The notes beneath the pieces were generated by a model that worked only from the letters and a program-made list of their open reading frames with translations, made no database searches and was not told the origin of the DNA. 64,000 bases of DNA, taken from assembly GCF_002286815.1 (NCBI RefSeq), contig NZ_MUNM01000063.1:62001-126000 (forward strand). The letters are read 5' to 3'. Origin of the DNA: Pseudomonas sp. PICF141 (lineage in GTDB: Bacteria; Pseudomonadota; Gammaproteobacteria; Pseudomonadales; Pseudomonadaceae). Position 1 is the first letter of the stretch, and each line of letters opens with the position of its first letter. Below, in pieces: positions 18,269-27,506 of the stretch. A program made the translations under genes and the position numbers.

Positions 18269-19369
18269 ATGCAGACACTCAAGGTCGATCTAGGCGAGCG
18301 CAGCTACCCGATTCATATTGGCGAAGGTTTGTTGGATCAGCCTGAGCTACTGGCCCCGCATATCCGCGGGCGGCAGGTGGCGATCATCTCCAATGAGACC
18401 GTGGCGCCGCTCTACCTGGAGCGTCTGACCCGCAGCCTCGCGCAGTTCTCGGTGATTTCGGTGGTGCTGCCCGACGGCGAAGCCTTCAAGACCTGGGAAA
18501 CCCTGCAACTGATTTTCGACGGCCTGCTGAGCGCACGGCACGATCGCCGCACCACGATAATCGCCCTGGGTGGCGGCGTGATTGGCGACATGGCCGGATT
18601 TGCGGCGGCCTGCTACCAGCGTGGCGTCGATTTCATCCAGATACCCACCACGTTGTTGTCCCAAGTCGATTCTTCGGTGGGCGGCAAGACCGGGATCAAT
18701 CACCCGCTGGGCAAGAACATGGTCGGCGCCTTCTATCAGCCCAACGTGGTACTGATCGATACCGCCACTCTCAATACTCTGCCGCCCCGCGAACTGTCTG
18801 CCGGGTTGGCGGAAGTCATCAAATACGGGCTGATCTGCGACGAGCCATTCCTGACCTGGCTCGAAGAGAACGTCGATCGCCTGCGAGCGCTGGACCAGAC
18901 TGCCCTGACTTACGCCATCGAACGCTCCTGCGCGGCCAAGGCTGCGGTGGTCGGTGCCGACGAAAAAGAGACGGGCGTACGCGCCACGTTGAACCTGGGC
19001 CATACCTTCGGCCACGCGATCGAAACTCACATGGGCTATGGTGTCTGGCTTCATGGTGAGGCAGTCGCTGCTGGCACCGTAATGGCTTTGGAAATGTCCG
19101 CGCGCCTGGGCTGGATCAGCGAACAGGAGCGTGATCGCGGTATTCGTCTGTTCCAGCGGGCCGGCCTGCCGGTCATCCCGCCGCAAGAGATGAGCGAAGC
19201 CGATTTTCTCGAACACATGGCGATTGACAAGAAAGTGATCGACGGTCGTTTGCGCCTGGTGCTGCTGCGCCACATGGGCGAAGCGGTGGTGACCGACGAT
19301 TATCCGAAAGAGGTTTTACAGGCCACGCTGGGAGCGGATTACCGCGCCCTGGCTCAGCTTAAAGGTTAA
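18269..19369 (+). CDS. aroB: 3-dehydroquinate synthase
   Basis: Converts DAHP to 3-dehydroquinate, step two of the shikimate pathway, using NAD+ and a divalent metal. 366 aa with NAD-binding GGGVIGDMAGFAAA (about residue 98), QVDSSVGGKTGINHP, and metal ligands in LNLGHTFGHAIE and HGEAVAAG. It is 149 nt from aroK and 10 nt ahead of the DamX-like gene. Confidence 0.98.
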   Translation: MQTLKVDLGERSYPIHIGEGLLDQPELLAPHIRGRQVAIISNETVAPLYLERLTRSLAQFSVISVVLPDGEAFKTWETLQLIFDGLLSARHDRRTTIIALGGGVIGDMAGFAAACYQRGVDFIQIPTTLLSQVDSSVGGKTGINHPLGKNMVGAFYQPNVVLIDTATLNTLPPRELSAGLAEVIKYGLICDEPFLTWLEENVDRLRALDQTALTYAIERSCAAKAAVVGADEKETGVRATLNLGHTFGHAIETHMGYGVWLHGEAVAAGTVMALEMSARLGWISEQERDRGIRLFQRAGLPVIPPQEMSEADFLEHMAIDKKVIDGRLRLVLLRHMGEAVVTDDYPKEVLQATLGADYRALAQLKG

Positions 19370-19379
19370 TAAGATTCCG

Positions 19380-20984
19380 ATGACTAGTTTGCATGCCGAC
19401 GAGGCTTTCCTCGGCCATTACCAGTTAAGTCATGACCCTTTCGCACCACGGGTACCTGGCTTCAAATTTTTCCCGGCCCAGCGCAAACCGGTGCTGGGGC
19501 AACTGCATCATCTGGCCCGTTACAGCCAGTTGCTGCTGGTGGTTACCGGCCCTCAAGGCAGCGGCAAAACCCTGTTGCGTCAGGCCCTGGTGGCCAGCAC
19601 CAACAAACAGTCAGTGCAGAGCGTGGTGGTTTCCGCCCGTGGTGCCGGCGATGCAGCGGGTGTGCTGCATCAGGTGGCTCAGACGCTGAATGTCGAACAG
19701 GCCGAAATCGGCGCCATCCTCGCGCAGGTGGTACAGCTTGCCCTCACGGGGCAGGAAGTCTATTTGCTGGTGGATGATGCCGAGCAACTCGATGAATCCG
19801 CGCTGGAAGCCTTGCTGGCTTTGGCCGCGGGTGCACCGGAGGGTCGCCCCCACGTGTTCCTGTTCGGCGAGTCCTCGCTGATCGCCCAGCTTGATGCGCT
19901 GAGCCTTGAGGAAGAGCGTTTCCACGTCATCGAATTGCAGCCTTACACCGAGGAAGAAACCCGCGAATATCTGGATCAGCGTCTTGAGGGCGCTGGCCGT
20001 GGTATCGAACTTTTCACCGCGGATCAGATCTCTGATATTCACGAAAGCTCCGACGGTTGGCCTGGCAATATCAATCAGGTCGCCCGCGATGCAATGATCG
20101 AAGCCATGATTGCCAGCCGCTCAGCGGTGAAGCGTCCAAGTATGGGGTTCAACATGCCGAAGAAACACGTATTGGCGATTTCCGCCGTAGTCGTGGTCGC
20201 GGTAGCCGCCGCCTGGTTGATGCCGGGTCGCAGCAAAGCACCGACCACCGGCGCGCCTGCCAATGAGCAGGCGCAACTGCCATTGGGCCAGGGCGCGCCA
20301 CAACCTGACAGCAGTGGCGCTCCCGCCGTAGAGTTCGCCGGTAATTCACAACCGATGCCATTGCCTTTGGTCGGCAATTCGCAGCCGGTGATGCGTGGTC
20401 CGCTGGCCGAAGCGGCCGGTGGTATCACCGAAGGCGACGACGGTGTGCCGGTTGAAGGTTCCAGCGCTACGCCGCCGACCGTGACCACGACTGCACCGCC
20501 TGCGGGCATCCAGCCAGGCCCGGCGCCAACCCCGGCGCCGACTCCAATACCGGCCCCCAAGCCGGCGCCTGCGCCGACTCAGGTCGCTGCAGCCAAGCCA
20601 GCGCCTGCACCTGTTGCCAAACCGGCTCCAGCGCCCGCCAAGCCGGCTGTGGCCGTCAAACCTGCCGAGAAGCCAGTCACCGTGGCCAAGGCCGCCGGTG
20701 GCAGCTGGTACGCCGGCCAGGCGCCGGGTAACTACGTGGTGCAGATCCTTGGCACCAGCTCCGAATCGGCCGCGCAAAGCTTCGTCAAGGAGCAGGGCGG
20801 TGAGTACCGTTATTTCAAGAAAGTACTCAACGGCAAGCCGCTTTATGTCATCACCTACGGTAGCTTCGCCAACCGCGATGCAGCCGTTACCGCCATCAAG
20901 GCCTTGCCAGCGAAGGTTCAGGCTGGTAAACCTTGGCCTCGCACTGTCGCCAGCGTCCAACAGGAACTGGCAACAACTCGCTGA
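19380..20984 (+). CDS. DamX-like AAA ATPase with C-terminal SPOR domain
   Basis: A 534-aa membrane protein joining two functions. The cytoplasmic N-terminal AAA ATPase resembles ExeA/GspA (Walker A GPQGSGKT at about residues 57-64, Walker B VYLLVDDAEQ at about 123-132). A single membrane helix lies at about 263-280 and a long Pro/Ala linker (about 290-435) follows. The C-terminal SPOR domain (about 455-530; NYVVQILGTSSESAAQSF) binds septal peptidoglycan. DamX of E. coli has the same TM-linker-SPOR end and the same aroK-aroB-damX context, so a role in division is inferred. Confidence 0.92.
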   Translation: MTSLHADEAFLGHYQLSHDPFAPRVPGFKFFPAQRKPVLGQLHHLARYSQLLLVVTGPQGSGKTLLRQALVASTNKQSVQSVVVSARGAGDAAGVLHQVAQTLNVEQAEIGAILAQVVQLALTGQEVYLLVDDAEQLDESALEALLALAAGAPEGRPHVFLFGESSLIAQLDALSLEEERFHVIELQPYTEEETREYLDQRLEGAGRGIELFTADQISDIHESSDGWPGNINQVARDAMIEAMIASRSAVKRPSMGFNMPKKHVLAISAVVVVAVAAAWLMPGRSKAPTTGAPANEQAQLPLGQGAPQPDSSGAPAVEFAGNSQPMPLPLVGNSQPVMRGPLAEAAGGITEGDDGVPVEGSSATPPTVTTTAPPAGIQPGPAPTPAPTPIPAPKPAPAPTQVAAAKPAPAPVAKPAPAPAKPAVAVKPAEKPVTVAKAAGGSWYAGQAPGNYVVQILGTSSESAAQSFVKEQGGEYRYFKKVLNGKPLYVITYGSFANRDAAVTAIKALPAKVQAGKPWPRTVASVQQELATTR

Positions 20985-21196
20985 AGATTCGGCGGCCTTA
21001 CCCAGGCCGCCTCTCCAAGCACCTCAAAATTTCTACACGTGCATGCCGCCTCTACAGGTCGCGTGCCTTGTGGTGTCTGCGTCATAGTGGTCTTTGAGTC
21101 GGTGCGGTCAAAATTAAAAAAGTTTTGACTAGCACAGCATATCGCTTTAAACCTTTCACAAATGCGACATGGATTTGCGACAGTTCGTCGTCAAAT

Positions 21197-21225
21197 TTGT
21201 GAGCCTCTGTGTCGGTGTGTACAAT
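21197..21225 (+). promoter_or_regulatory. Candidate gltB promoter
   Basis: TTGTGA, a 17-nt spacer and TACAAT lie about 110 nt upstream of the gltB start. The gap 20985-21334 also contains a GGCGGCC/GGCCGCC hairpin at 20990-21010, probably the end of the aroK-aroB-damX transcript. No open reading frame in the gap looks real. Confidence 0.6.
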
Positions 21226-21334
21226 GACCTCCCTTTTGCCCCCGCAAAGCTGGCGTACGTTCGGCGTGGATGGTAACTGGCTGAATTGAAAAGAAATTTG
21301 CCTCGATAAGAGGCAGCCTGGTGAGAAAGTGTCT

Positions 21335-24300
21335 ATGAAAGCAGGTCTGTACCAACCAGATGAATTCAAGGATAACTGCGGTTTCGGCCTGATAGCCCAT
21401 ATGCAGGGCGAGCCCAGTCATACCCTTTTGCAAACGGCCATCGAGGCCCTGACCTGCATGACCCACCGCGGTGGGATCAACGCCGACGGCAAGACCGGTG
21501 ACGGTTGCGGTCTGCTGATTCAAAAGCCGGATCTATTCCTGCGTGCGATCGCCCAGGAAACCTTCGGCGTCGAACTGCCCAAGCAATATGCGGTGGGCAT
21601 GGTCTTCTTCAACCAGGACCCGGTGAAAGCCGAAGCCGCTCGCGAGAACATGAACCGCGAGATCCTCGCCGAAGGCCTGACCCTGGTCGGCTGGCGCAAA
21701 GTGCCAATCGACACCAGCGTCCTCGGCCGCCTGGCCCTCGAGCGCCTGCCGCAGATCGAACAAGTTTTCATCGCCGGTGAAGGCCTGAGCGATCAGGACA
21801 TGGCGATCAAGCTGTTCAGCGCCCGTCGTCGTTCGTCCGTGGCCAACGCCGCCGACGTCGATCACTACATCTGCAGCTTTTCCCACAAGACCATCATTTA
21901 TAAAGGCCTGATGATGCCGGCGGACCTGACCGCCTTCTATCCAGACCTCAGCGACCAGCGCCTGCAAACCGCAATCTGCGTGTTCCACCAGCGCTTCTCC
22001 ACCAATACCTTGCCGAAATGGCCGCTGGCTCAGCCGTTCCGCTTCCTCGCCCACAACGGCGAGATCAACACCATCACCGGCAACCGCAACTGGGCTCAGG
22101 CCCGTCGCACCAAGTTCACCAACGATCTGATGGATCTGGAAGAACTCGGCCCGCTGGTGAACCGAGTCGGGTCCGACTCCTCCAGCATGGACAACATGCT
22201 CGAGTTGATGGTCACCGGTGGCATCGACCTGTTCCGTGGCGTGCGGATGATCATTCCGCCTGCGTGGCAGAACGTCGAAACCATGGACCCGGATCTGCGT
22301 GCATTCTACGAATACAACTCGATGCACATGGAACCGTGGGACGGCCCGGCCGGCGTGGTAATGACCGATGGTCGTTACGCGGTGTGCCTGCTCGACCGTA
22401 ACGGTTTGCGTCCGGCGCGTTGGGTCACCACCAAGAACGGCTTCATTACCCTGGCCTCGGAAATCGGTGTCTGGAACTACCAGCCTGAAGACGTGATTGC
22501 CAAGGGCCGTGTCGGTCCGGGCCAGATCTTTGCCGTGGACACTGAAACCGGTCAGATCCTCGACACCGATGCCATCGACAACCGTTTGAAGTCCCGTCAC
22601 CCGTACAAGCAATGGCTGCGCAAGAATGCCCTGCGCATCCAGGCGACCATGGAAGACAACGACCATGGTTCGGCGTTCTACGACGTCGATCAGCTCAAGC
22701 AGTACATGAAGATGTATCAGGTGACGTTCGAGGAGCGCGACCAGGTACTGCGTCCGCTTGGCGAGCAAGGCTACGAAGCCGTCGGCTCGATGGGCGACGA
22801 TACGCCGATGGCCGTGCTGTCCCAGCGCGTGCGTACGCCGTACGACTATTTCCGTCAGCAGTTCGCGCAGGTCACCAACCCGCCGATCGACCCGCTGCGT
22901 GAAGCCATCGTCATGTCGCTGGAAATCTGCCTCGGTGCCGAGCGCAACATTTTCCAGGAGTCGCCGGAACACGCCTCACGCGTGATTCTCAGCTCGCCGG
23001 TCATTTCCCCGGCCAAGTGGCGCTCGCTGATGAACCTCGATCGTCCGGGCTTCGAACGTCAGGTCATCGACCTCAACTACGACGAGAGCGTCGGCCTCGA
23101 AGCCGCGGTGCGCAATGTTGCCGATCAGGCTGAAGAAGCCGTTCGCGCCGGTCGCACCCAGATCGTGCTGAGTGACCGTCACATCGCTCCGGGCAAGTTG
23201 CCGATCCACGCTTCGCTCGCTACCGGCGCGGTGCATCACCGCCTGACCGAAAAGGGCCTGCGTTGCGACTCCAACATTCTGGTGGAAACCGCGACCGCTC
23301 GCGATCCGCATCATTTCGCGGTGCTGATCGGTTTCGGCGCCTCGGCGGTCTATCCGTTCCTGGCCTACGAAGTGCTGGGTGACCTGATCCGCACCGGCGA
23401 AGTGCTGGGCGACCTCTATGAGGTGTTCAAGAACTACCGTAAAGGCATCACCAAAGGTCTGCTGAAGATCCTGTCGAAGATGGGCATCTCCACCATCGCG
23501 TCCTATCGCGGTGCGCAACTGTTCGAGGCGATCGGCCTGTCCGAAGAAGTCTGCGACCTGAGCTTCCGTGGTGTGCCAAGCCGCATCAAGGGCGCGCGTT
23601 TCGTCGACATCGAGGCCGAGCAGAAAGCTTTGGCGGCCGAAGCCTGGAGCCCGCGCAAGCCGATCCAGCAAGGCGGTCTGCTGAAGTTCGTCCATGGTGG
23701 CGAATATCACGCCTACAACCCGGACGTGGTCAGCACCCTGCAAGCCGCTGTGCAGCAGGGCGATTACAGCAAGTTCAAGGAATACACGGCGCTGGTGGAC
23801 AACCGTCCGGTGTCGATGATCCGTGATCTGCTCAAGCTCAAAACCCTGGACACGCCACTGGACATCAGCGAGATCGAACCGCTGGAATCGGTGCTCAAGC
23901 GCTTCGACTCCGCGGGCATCTCTTTGGGCGCATTGTCGCCGGAAGCCCACGAAGCCCTGGCCGAAGCCATGAACCGCCTCGGTGCGCGTTCCAACTCCGG
24001 CGAAGGCGGCGAAGACCCGGCGCGCTACGGCACTATCAAGAGCTCGAAAATCAAGCAGGTCGCCACGGGTCGTTTCGGTGTCACCCCGGAATACCTGGTC
24101 AACGCTGAAGTGCTGCAGATCAAAGTCGCCCAAGGCGCCAAGCCCGGCGAAGGTGGTCAACTGCCGGGCGGCAAGGTCAACGGTCTGATCGCCAAGCTGC
24201 GTTACGCAGTGCCGGGCGTGACTCTGATTTCGCCACCGCCGCACCATGACATCTATTCGATCGAAGACTTGTCGCAGCTGATTTTCGACCTGAAACAAGT

Positions 24301-25780
24301 CAACCCGAAAGCGCTGGTCTCGGTGAAGCTGGTTGCAGAAGCCGGCGTCGGCACCATCGCTGCCGGTGTGGCCAAGGCCTACGCGGACTTGATCACCATC
24401 TCCGGCTACGACGGCGGCACCGGTGCATCGCCACTGACCTCGATCAAATACGCGGGCGCACCGTGGGAGCTCGGCCTGGCCGAAACCCACCAGACCCTGC
24501 GCGGTAACGACCTGCGCGGCAAGGTCCGAGTGCAGACCGACGGCGGCCTGAAAACCGGCCTCGATGTGGTCAAGGCTGCCATTCTCGGTGCTGAAAGCTT
24601 CGGTTTCGGTACTGCGCCAATGATCGCCCTGGGCTGCAAATACCTGCGTATTTGCCACTTGAACAACTGCGCCACCGGCGTCGCGACTCAAAACGAGAAG
24701 CTGCGCAAGGATCACTACATCGGTACCGTCGACATGGTGGTGAACTTCTTCACCTACGTCGCCGAAGAAACCCGTGAGTGGCTGGCCAAGCTGGGTGTGC
24801 GCTCCCTCGAAGAGCTGATCGGCCGTACCGATCTGCTGGAAATCCTTGAAGGCCAGACCACCAAGCAACACCACCTGGACCTGACCCCGTTACTGGGTAG
24901 CGATCACATCCCGGCAGACAAGCCTCAGTTCTGCCAGGTCGACCGCAACCCGCCGTTCGATAAAGGTTTGCTGGCGGAGAAAATGGTCGACCTGGCCACT
25001 TCGGCCATCAACGACATGAGTGGCGCCGATTTCGCCCTGGATATCTGCAACTGCGACCGTTCTATCGGCGCGCGAATCTCCGGTGAAATTGCTCGCAAGC
25101 ATGGCAACCAGGGCATGGCCAACGCGCCGATCACCTTCCGTTTCAAAGGCACGGCGGGTCAGAGCTTCGGTGTGTGGAACGCCGGCGGTCTGAACATGTA
25201 CCTGGAAGGCGACGCCAACGATTATGTCGGCAAAGGCATGACCGGCGGCAAACTGGTCATCGTTCCGCCCAAAGGCAGCCTCTACAAGACTCAGGACAGC
25301 GCCATTATCGGCAACACCTGCCTGTATGGCGCCACCGGGGGCAAGCTGTTCGCTGCCGGTACCGCGGGCGAGCGTTTCGCGGTGCGTAACTCCGGTGCTC
25401 ACACCGTCGTGGAGGGCACTGGCGATCACTGCTGCGAGTACATGACCGGTGGTTTCGTCTGCGTGTTGGGCAAGACCGGTTACAACTTCGGCTCCGGCAT
25501 GACCGGCGGTTTCGCCTACGTGCTCGACCAGGACAACACCTTCGTTGACCGGGTCAACCACGAACTGGTGGAAATCCAGCGGATCAGCGGTGAGGCGATG
25601 GAAGCCTATCGCAGCCACTTGCAACGCGTGCTGAACGAATACGTCGAGGAAACCGACAGCGAGTGGGGTCGTAACCTCGCTGAAAACCTCGATGACTATT
25701 TGCGTCGTTTCTGGCTCGTCAAACCTAAGGCGGCGAGCCTCAAAACGTTGCTCTCCAGTACTCGTGCCAGTCCGCAGTAA
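21335..25780 (+). CDS. gltB: Glutamate synthase large subunit
   Basis: Catalyses transfer of glutamine amide to 2-oxoglutarate as part of NADPH-GOGAT. From ATG 21335 it is 1481 aa. The N-terminus is a 14-residue propeptide followed by Cys15 (DNCGFGLIAH), which becomes the catalytic N-terminal Cys of the class II amidotransferase domain (to about residue 430). Central and FMN-binding synthase domains follow (GEGGEDPARYG; GYDGGTGASP). The 3Fe-4S cysteines are in CKYLRICHLNNC. The C-terminal GXGXG beta-helix (about 1210-1430; GMTGGKLVIVPP) is complete. Confidence 0.98.
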   Translation: MKAGLYQPDEFKDNCGFGLIAHMQGEPSHTLLQTAIEALTCMTHRGGINADGKTGDGCGLLIQKPDLFLRAIAQETFGVELPKQYAVGMVFFNQDPVKAEAARENMNREILAEGLTLVGWRKVPIDTSVLGRLALERLPQIEQVFIAGEGLSDQDMAIKLFSARRRSSVANAADVDHYICSFSHKTIIYKGLMMPADLTAFYPDLSDQRLQTAICVFHQRFSTNTLPKWPLAQPFRFLAHNGEINTITGNRNWAQARRTKFTNDLMDLEELGPLVNRVGSDSSSMDNMLELMVTGGIDLFRGVRMIIPPAWQNVETMDPDLRAFYEYNSMHMEPWDGPAGVVMTDGRYAVCLLDRNGLRPARWVTTKNGFITLASEIGVWNYQPEDVIAKGRVGPGQIFAVDTETGQILDTDAIDNRLKSRHPYKQWLRKNALRIQATMEDNDHGSAFYDVDQLKQYMKMYQVTFEERDQVLRPLGEQGYEAVGSMGDDTPMAVLSQRVRTPYDYFRQQFAQVTNPPIDPLREAIVMSLEICLGAERNIFQESPEHASRVILSSPVISPAKWRSLMNLDRPGFERQVIDLNYDESVGLEAAVRNVADQAEEAVRAGRTQIVLSDRHIAPGKLPIHASLATGAVHHRLTEKGLRCDSNILVETATARDPHHFAVLIGFGASAVYPFLAYEVLGDLIRTGEVLGDLYEVFKNYRKGITKGLLKILSKMGISTIASYRGAQLFEAIGLSEEVCDLSFRGVPSRIKGARFVDIEAEQKALAAEAWSPRKPIQQGGLLKFVHGGEYHAYNPDVVSTLQAAVQQGDYSKFKEYTALVDNRPVSMIRDLLKLKTLDTPLDISEIEPLESVLKRFDSAGISLGALSPEAHEALAEAMNRLGARSNSGEGGEDPARYGTIKSSKIKQVATGRFGVTPEYLVNAEVLQIKVAQGAKPGEGGQLPGGKVNGLIAKLRYAVPGVTLISPPPHHDIYSIEDLSQLIFDLKQVNPKALVSVKLVAEAGVGTIAAGVAKAYADLITISGYDGGTGASPLTSIKYAGAPWELGLAETHQTLRGNDLRGKVRVQTDGGLKTGLDVVKAAILGAESFGFGTAPMIALGCKYLRICHLNNCATGVATQNEKLRKDHYIGTVDMVVNFFTYVAEETREWLAKLGVRSLEELIGRTDLLEILEGQTTKQHHLDLTPLLGSDHIPADKPQFCQVDRNPPFDKGLLAEKMVDLATSAINDMSGADFALDICNCDRSIGARISGEIARKHGNQGMANAPITFRFKGTAGQSFGVWNAGGLNMYLEGDANDYVGKGMTGGKLVIVPPKGSLYKTQDSAIIGNTCLYGATGGKLFAAGTAGERFAVRNSGAHTVVEGTGDHCCEYMTGGFVCVLGKTGYNFGSGMTGGFAYVLDQDNTFVDRVNHELVEIQRISGEAMEAYRSHLQRVLNEYVEETDSEWGRNLAENLDDYLRRFWLVKPKAASLKTLLSSTRASPQ

Positions 25781-25789
25781 CGACGCAGC

Positions 25790-25888
25790 TGCAAGTCGCA
25801 AGCTTCAAGCGGCAAGCTCAATGCAGTGCGCGGCGTACCGGATTAATGTGATTTTCTTGCAGCTTGAAGCTTGTAGCTTGAAGCTGTC
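25790..25888. repeat. Degenerate AGCTTG/CAAGCT repeat cluster in the gltB-gltD gap
   Basis: CAAGTCGCAAGCTTCAAGCGG and, about 60 nt later, CTTGCAGCTTGAAGCTTG-type copies form a loose inverted repeat. It sits inside the gltBD transcription unit, so it would be transcribed. Confidence 0.75.
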
Positions 25889-25906
25889 GTGTAAGAGGTT
25901 TTGAAG

Positions 25907-27325
25907 ATGGGCGAACGTCTCAACAACGACTTCCAATTCATCGATGTCGGGCGCAAGGATCCGAAGAAGAAACTGTTGCGTCAACGCAAGAAAGAGTTCG
26001 TGGAAATCTACGAGCCGTTCAAACCCCAGCAGTCGGCTGATCAAGCCCACCGCTGCCTGGGTTGCGGTAACCCGTATTGCGAATGGAAGTGCCCGGTGCA
26101 CAATTTCATTCCCAACTGGCTGAAACTGGTGGCCGAGGGCAACATCCTGCAGGCCGCCGAGCTGTCGCACCAGACCAACACCCTGCCGGAAGTCTGCGGC
26201 CGGGTATGTCCTCAGGATCGTTTGTGCGAGGGTGCCTGCACCCTCAACGACGGTTTTGGTGCGGTGACCATCGGCTCGGTCGAGAAGTACATCACCGACA
26301 CCGCGTTCGCCATGGGCTGGCGCCCGGACATGTCCAAGGTCAAACCGACCGGCAAGCGTGTCGCGGTAATCGGCGCGGGCCCAGCCGGCCTGGGTTGTGC
26401 CGACGTGCTGGTACGTGGCGGTGTGACTCCTGTGGTGTTCGACAAGAACCCGGAAATCGGCGGTCTGCTGACCTTCGGCATCCCCGAGTTCAAGCTGGAA
26501 AAGACCGTGTTGAGCAATCGCCGCGAAGTCTTCACCGGCATGGGCATCGAGTTCCGCCTGAACACCGAAATCGGCAAGGACGTGACCATCGAGCAACTGC
26601 TCGAAGAATACGATGCCGTGTTCATGGGCATGGGCACCTACACCTACATGAAGGGCGGTTTTGCCGGTGAGGACCTGCCAGGCGTGTATGACGCGCTGGA
26701 CTTCCTGATCGCCAACGTCAACCGCAACCTGGGCTTTGAAAAGTCGCCGGAAGATTTCGTCGACATGAAAGGCAAGAAGGTTGTGGTACTGGGCGGTGGC
26801 GACACGGCGATGGACTGCAACCGTACTTCGATTCGCCAGGGCGCCAAATCGGTGACCTGTGCCTATCGTCGCGACGAGGCGAACATGCCGGGCTCGCGCA
26901 AAGAGGTGAAGAACGCCAAGGAAGAAGGCGTGAAATTCCTCTACAACCGCCAGCCGATCGCGATCGTCGGAGAAGACCGCGTCGAAGGCGTGAAAGTGGT
27001 CGAGACCCGTCTCGGCGAACCGGACGCCCGTGGCCGTCGCAGCCCCGAGCCGATCCCGGGTTCCGAGGAGATCATCCCGGCCGATGCCGTGGTCATCGCC
27101 TTCGGTTTCCGTCCAAGCCCGGCGTCGTGGTTCGAGCAGTTCGACATCCAGACCGACAGCCAGGGCCGCGTCGTGGCTCCGGAACAAGGCCAGTACAAAC
27201 ACCAGACCAGCAACCCGAAAATCTTCGCCGGTGGCGACATGGTGCGCGGTTCCGACCTGGTGGTAACGGCGATCTTCGAAGGCCGCAATGCGGCTGAAGG
27301 GATCCTGGATTACCTGGGGGTCTGA
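25907..27325 (+). CDS. gltD: Glutamate synthase small subunit
   Basis: FAD-dependent NADPH oxidoreductase that passes electrons to GltB. From ATG 25907 it has 472 aa (MGERLNNDFQFIDVG), with AAGAGG upstream. The N-terminal 4Fe-4S region has cysteine sets CLGCGNPYCEWKC and CGRVCPQDRLCEGAC. The FAD site GAGPAGLG (about residue 150) and NADPH site GGGDTAMDC (about 295) are present. It is in operon with gltB despite the repeat-filled 126-nt gap. Confidence 0.97.
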   Translation: MGERLNNDFQFIDVGRKDPKKKLLRQRKKEFVEIYEPFKPQQSADQAHRCLGCGNPYCEWKCPVHNFIPNWLKLVAEGNILQAAELSHQTNTLPEVCGRVCPQDRLCEGACTLNDGFGAVTIGSVEKYITDTAFAMGWRPDMSKVKPTGKRVAVIGAGPAGLGCADVLVRGGVTPVVFDKNPEIGGLLTFGIPEFKLEKTVLSNRREVFTGMGIEFRLNTEIGKDVTIEQLLEEYDAVFMGMGTYTYMKGGFAGEDLPGVYDALDFLIANVNRNLGFEKSPEDFVDMKGKKVVVLGGGDTAMDCNRTSIRQGAKSVTCAYRRDEANMPGSRKEVKNAKEEGVKFLYNRQPIAIVGEDRVEGVKVVETRLGEPDARGRRSPEPIPGSEEIIPADAVVIAFGFRPSPASWFEQFDIQTDSQGRVVAPEQGQYKHQTSNPKIFAGGDMVRGSDLVVTAIFEGRNAAEGILDYLGV

Positions 27326-27329
27326 AGAC

Positions 27330-27405
27330 CCCAGCTTCAAGCTACAAGTTGCAAGCTACAAGCCACGGCGCTTGCGGCTTGTAGCTTGAAACTTGCAGCT
27401 GCTCC
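27330..27405. repeat. Degenerate AGCTTG/CAAGCT repeat cluster after gltD
   Basis: CAAGCTACAAGTTGCAAGC on the left and GCTTGTAGCTTGAAACTTGC on the right form an imperfect inverted repeat just past the gltD stop. Fourth member of the family in this window. Confidence 0.75.
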
Positions 27406-27430
27406 CCCTGCGACCAATTGACCCGATAGA

Positions 27431-27460
27431 CAAAAGGAGCGGCTCTTGCCGTGCCTTTTG
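27431..27460 (+). promoter_or_regulatory. Perfect-arm hairpin upstream of hemE
   Basis: CAAAAGG-ag-CGGC-tctt-GCCG-tg-CCTTTTG folds into a 30-nt hairpin with one symmetric internal loop, about 46 nt before the hemE start. No T-tract follows on the plus strand, so it is either a weak gltD terminator or a leader structure. Confidence 0.4.
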
Positions 27461-27506
27461 CCTCGCGCTCTGAGAAAATGCCCGCACTTTTTTTCCGGAT
27501 GCCGAC

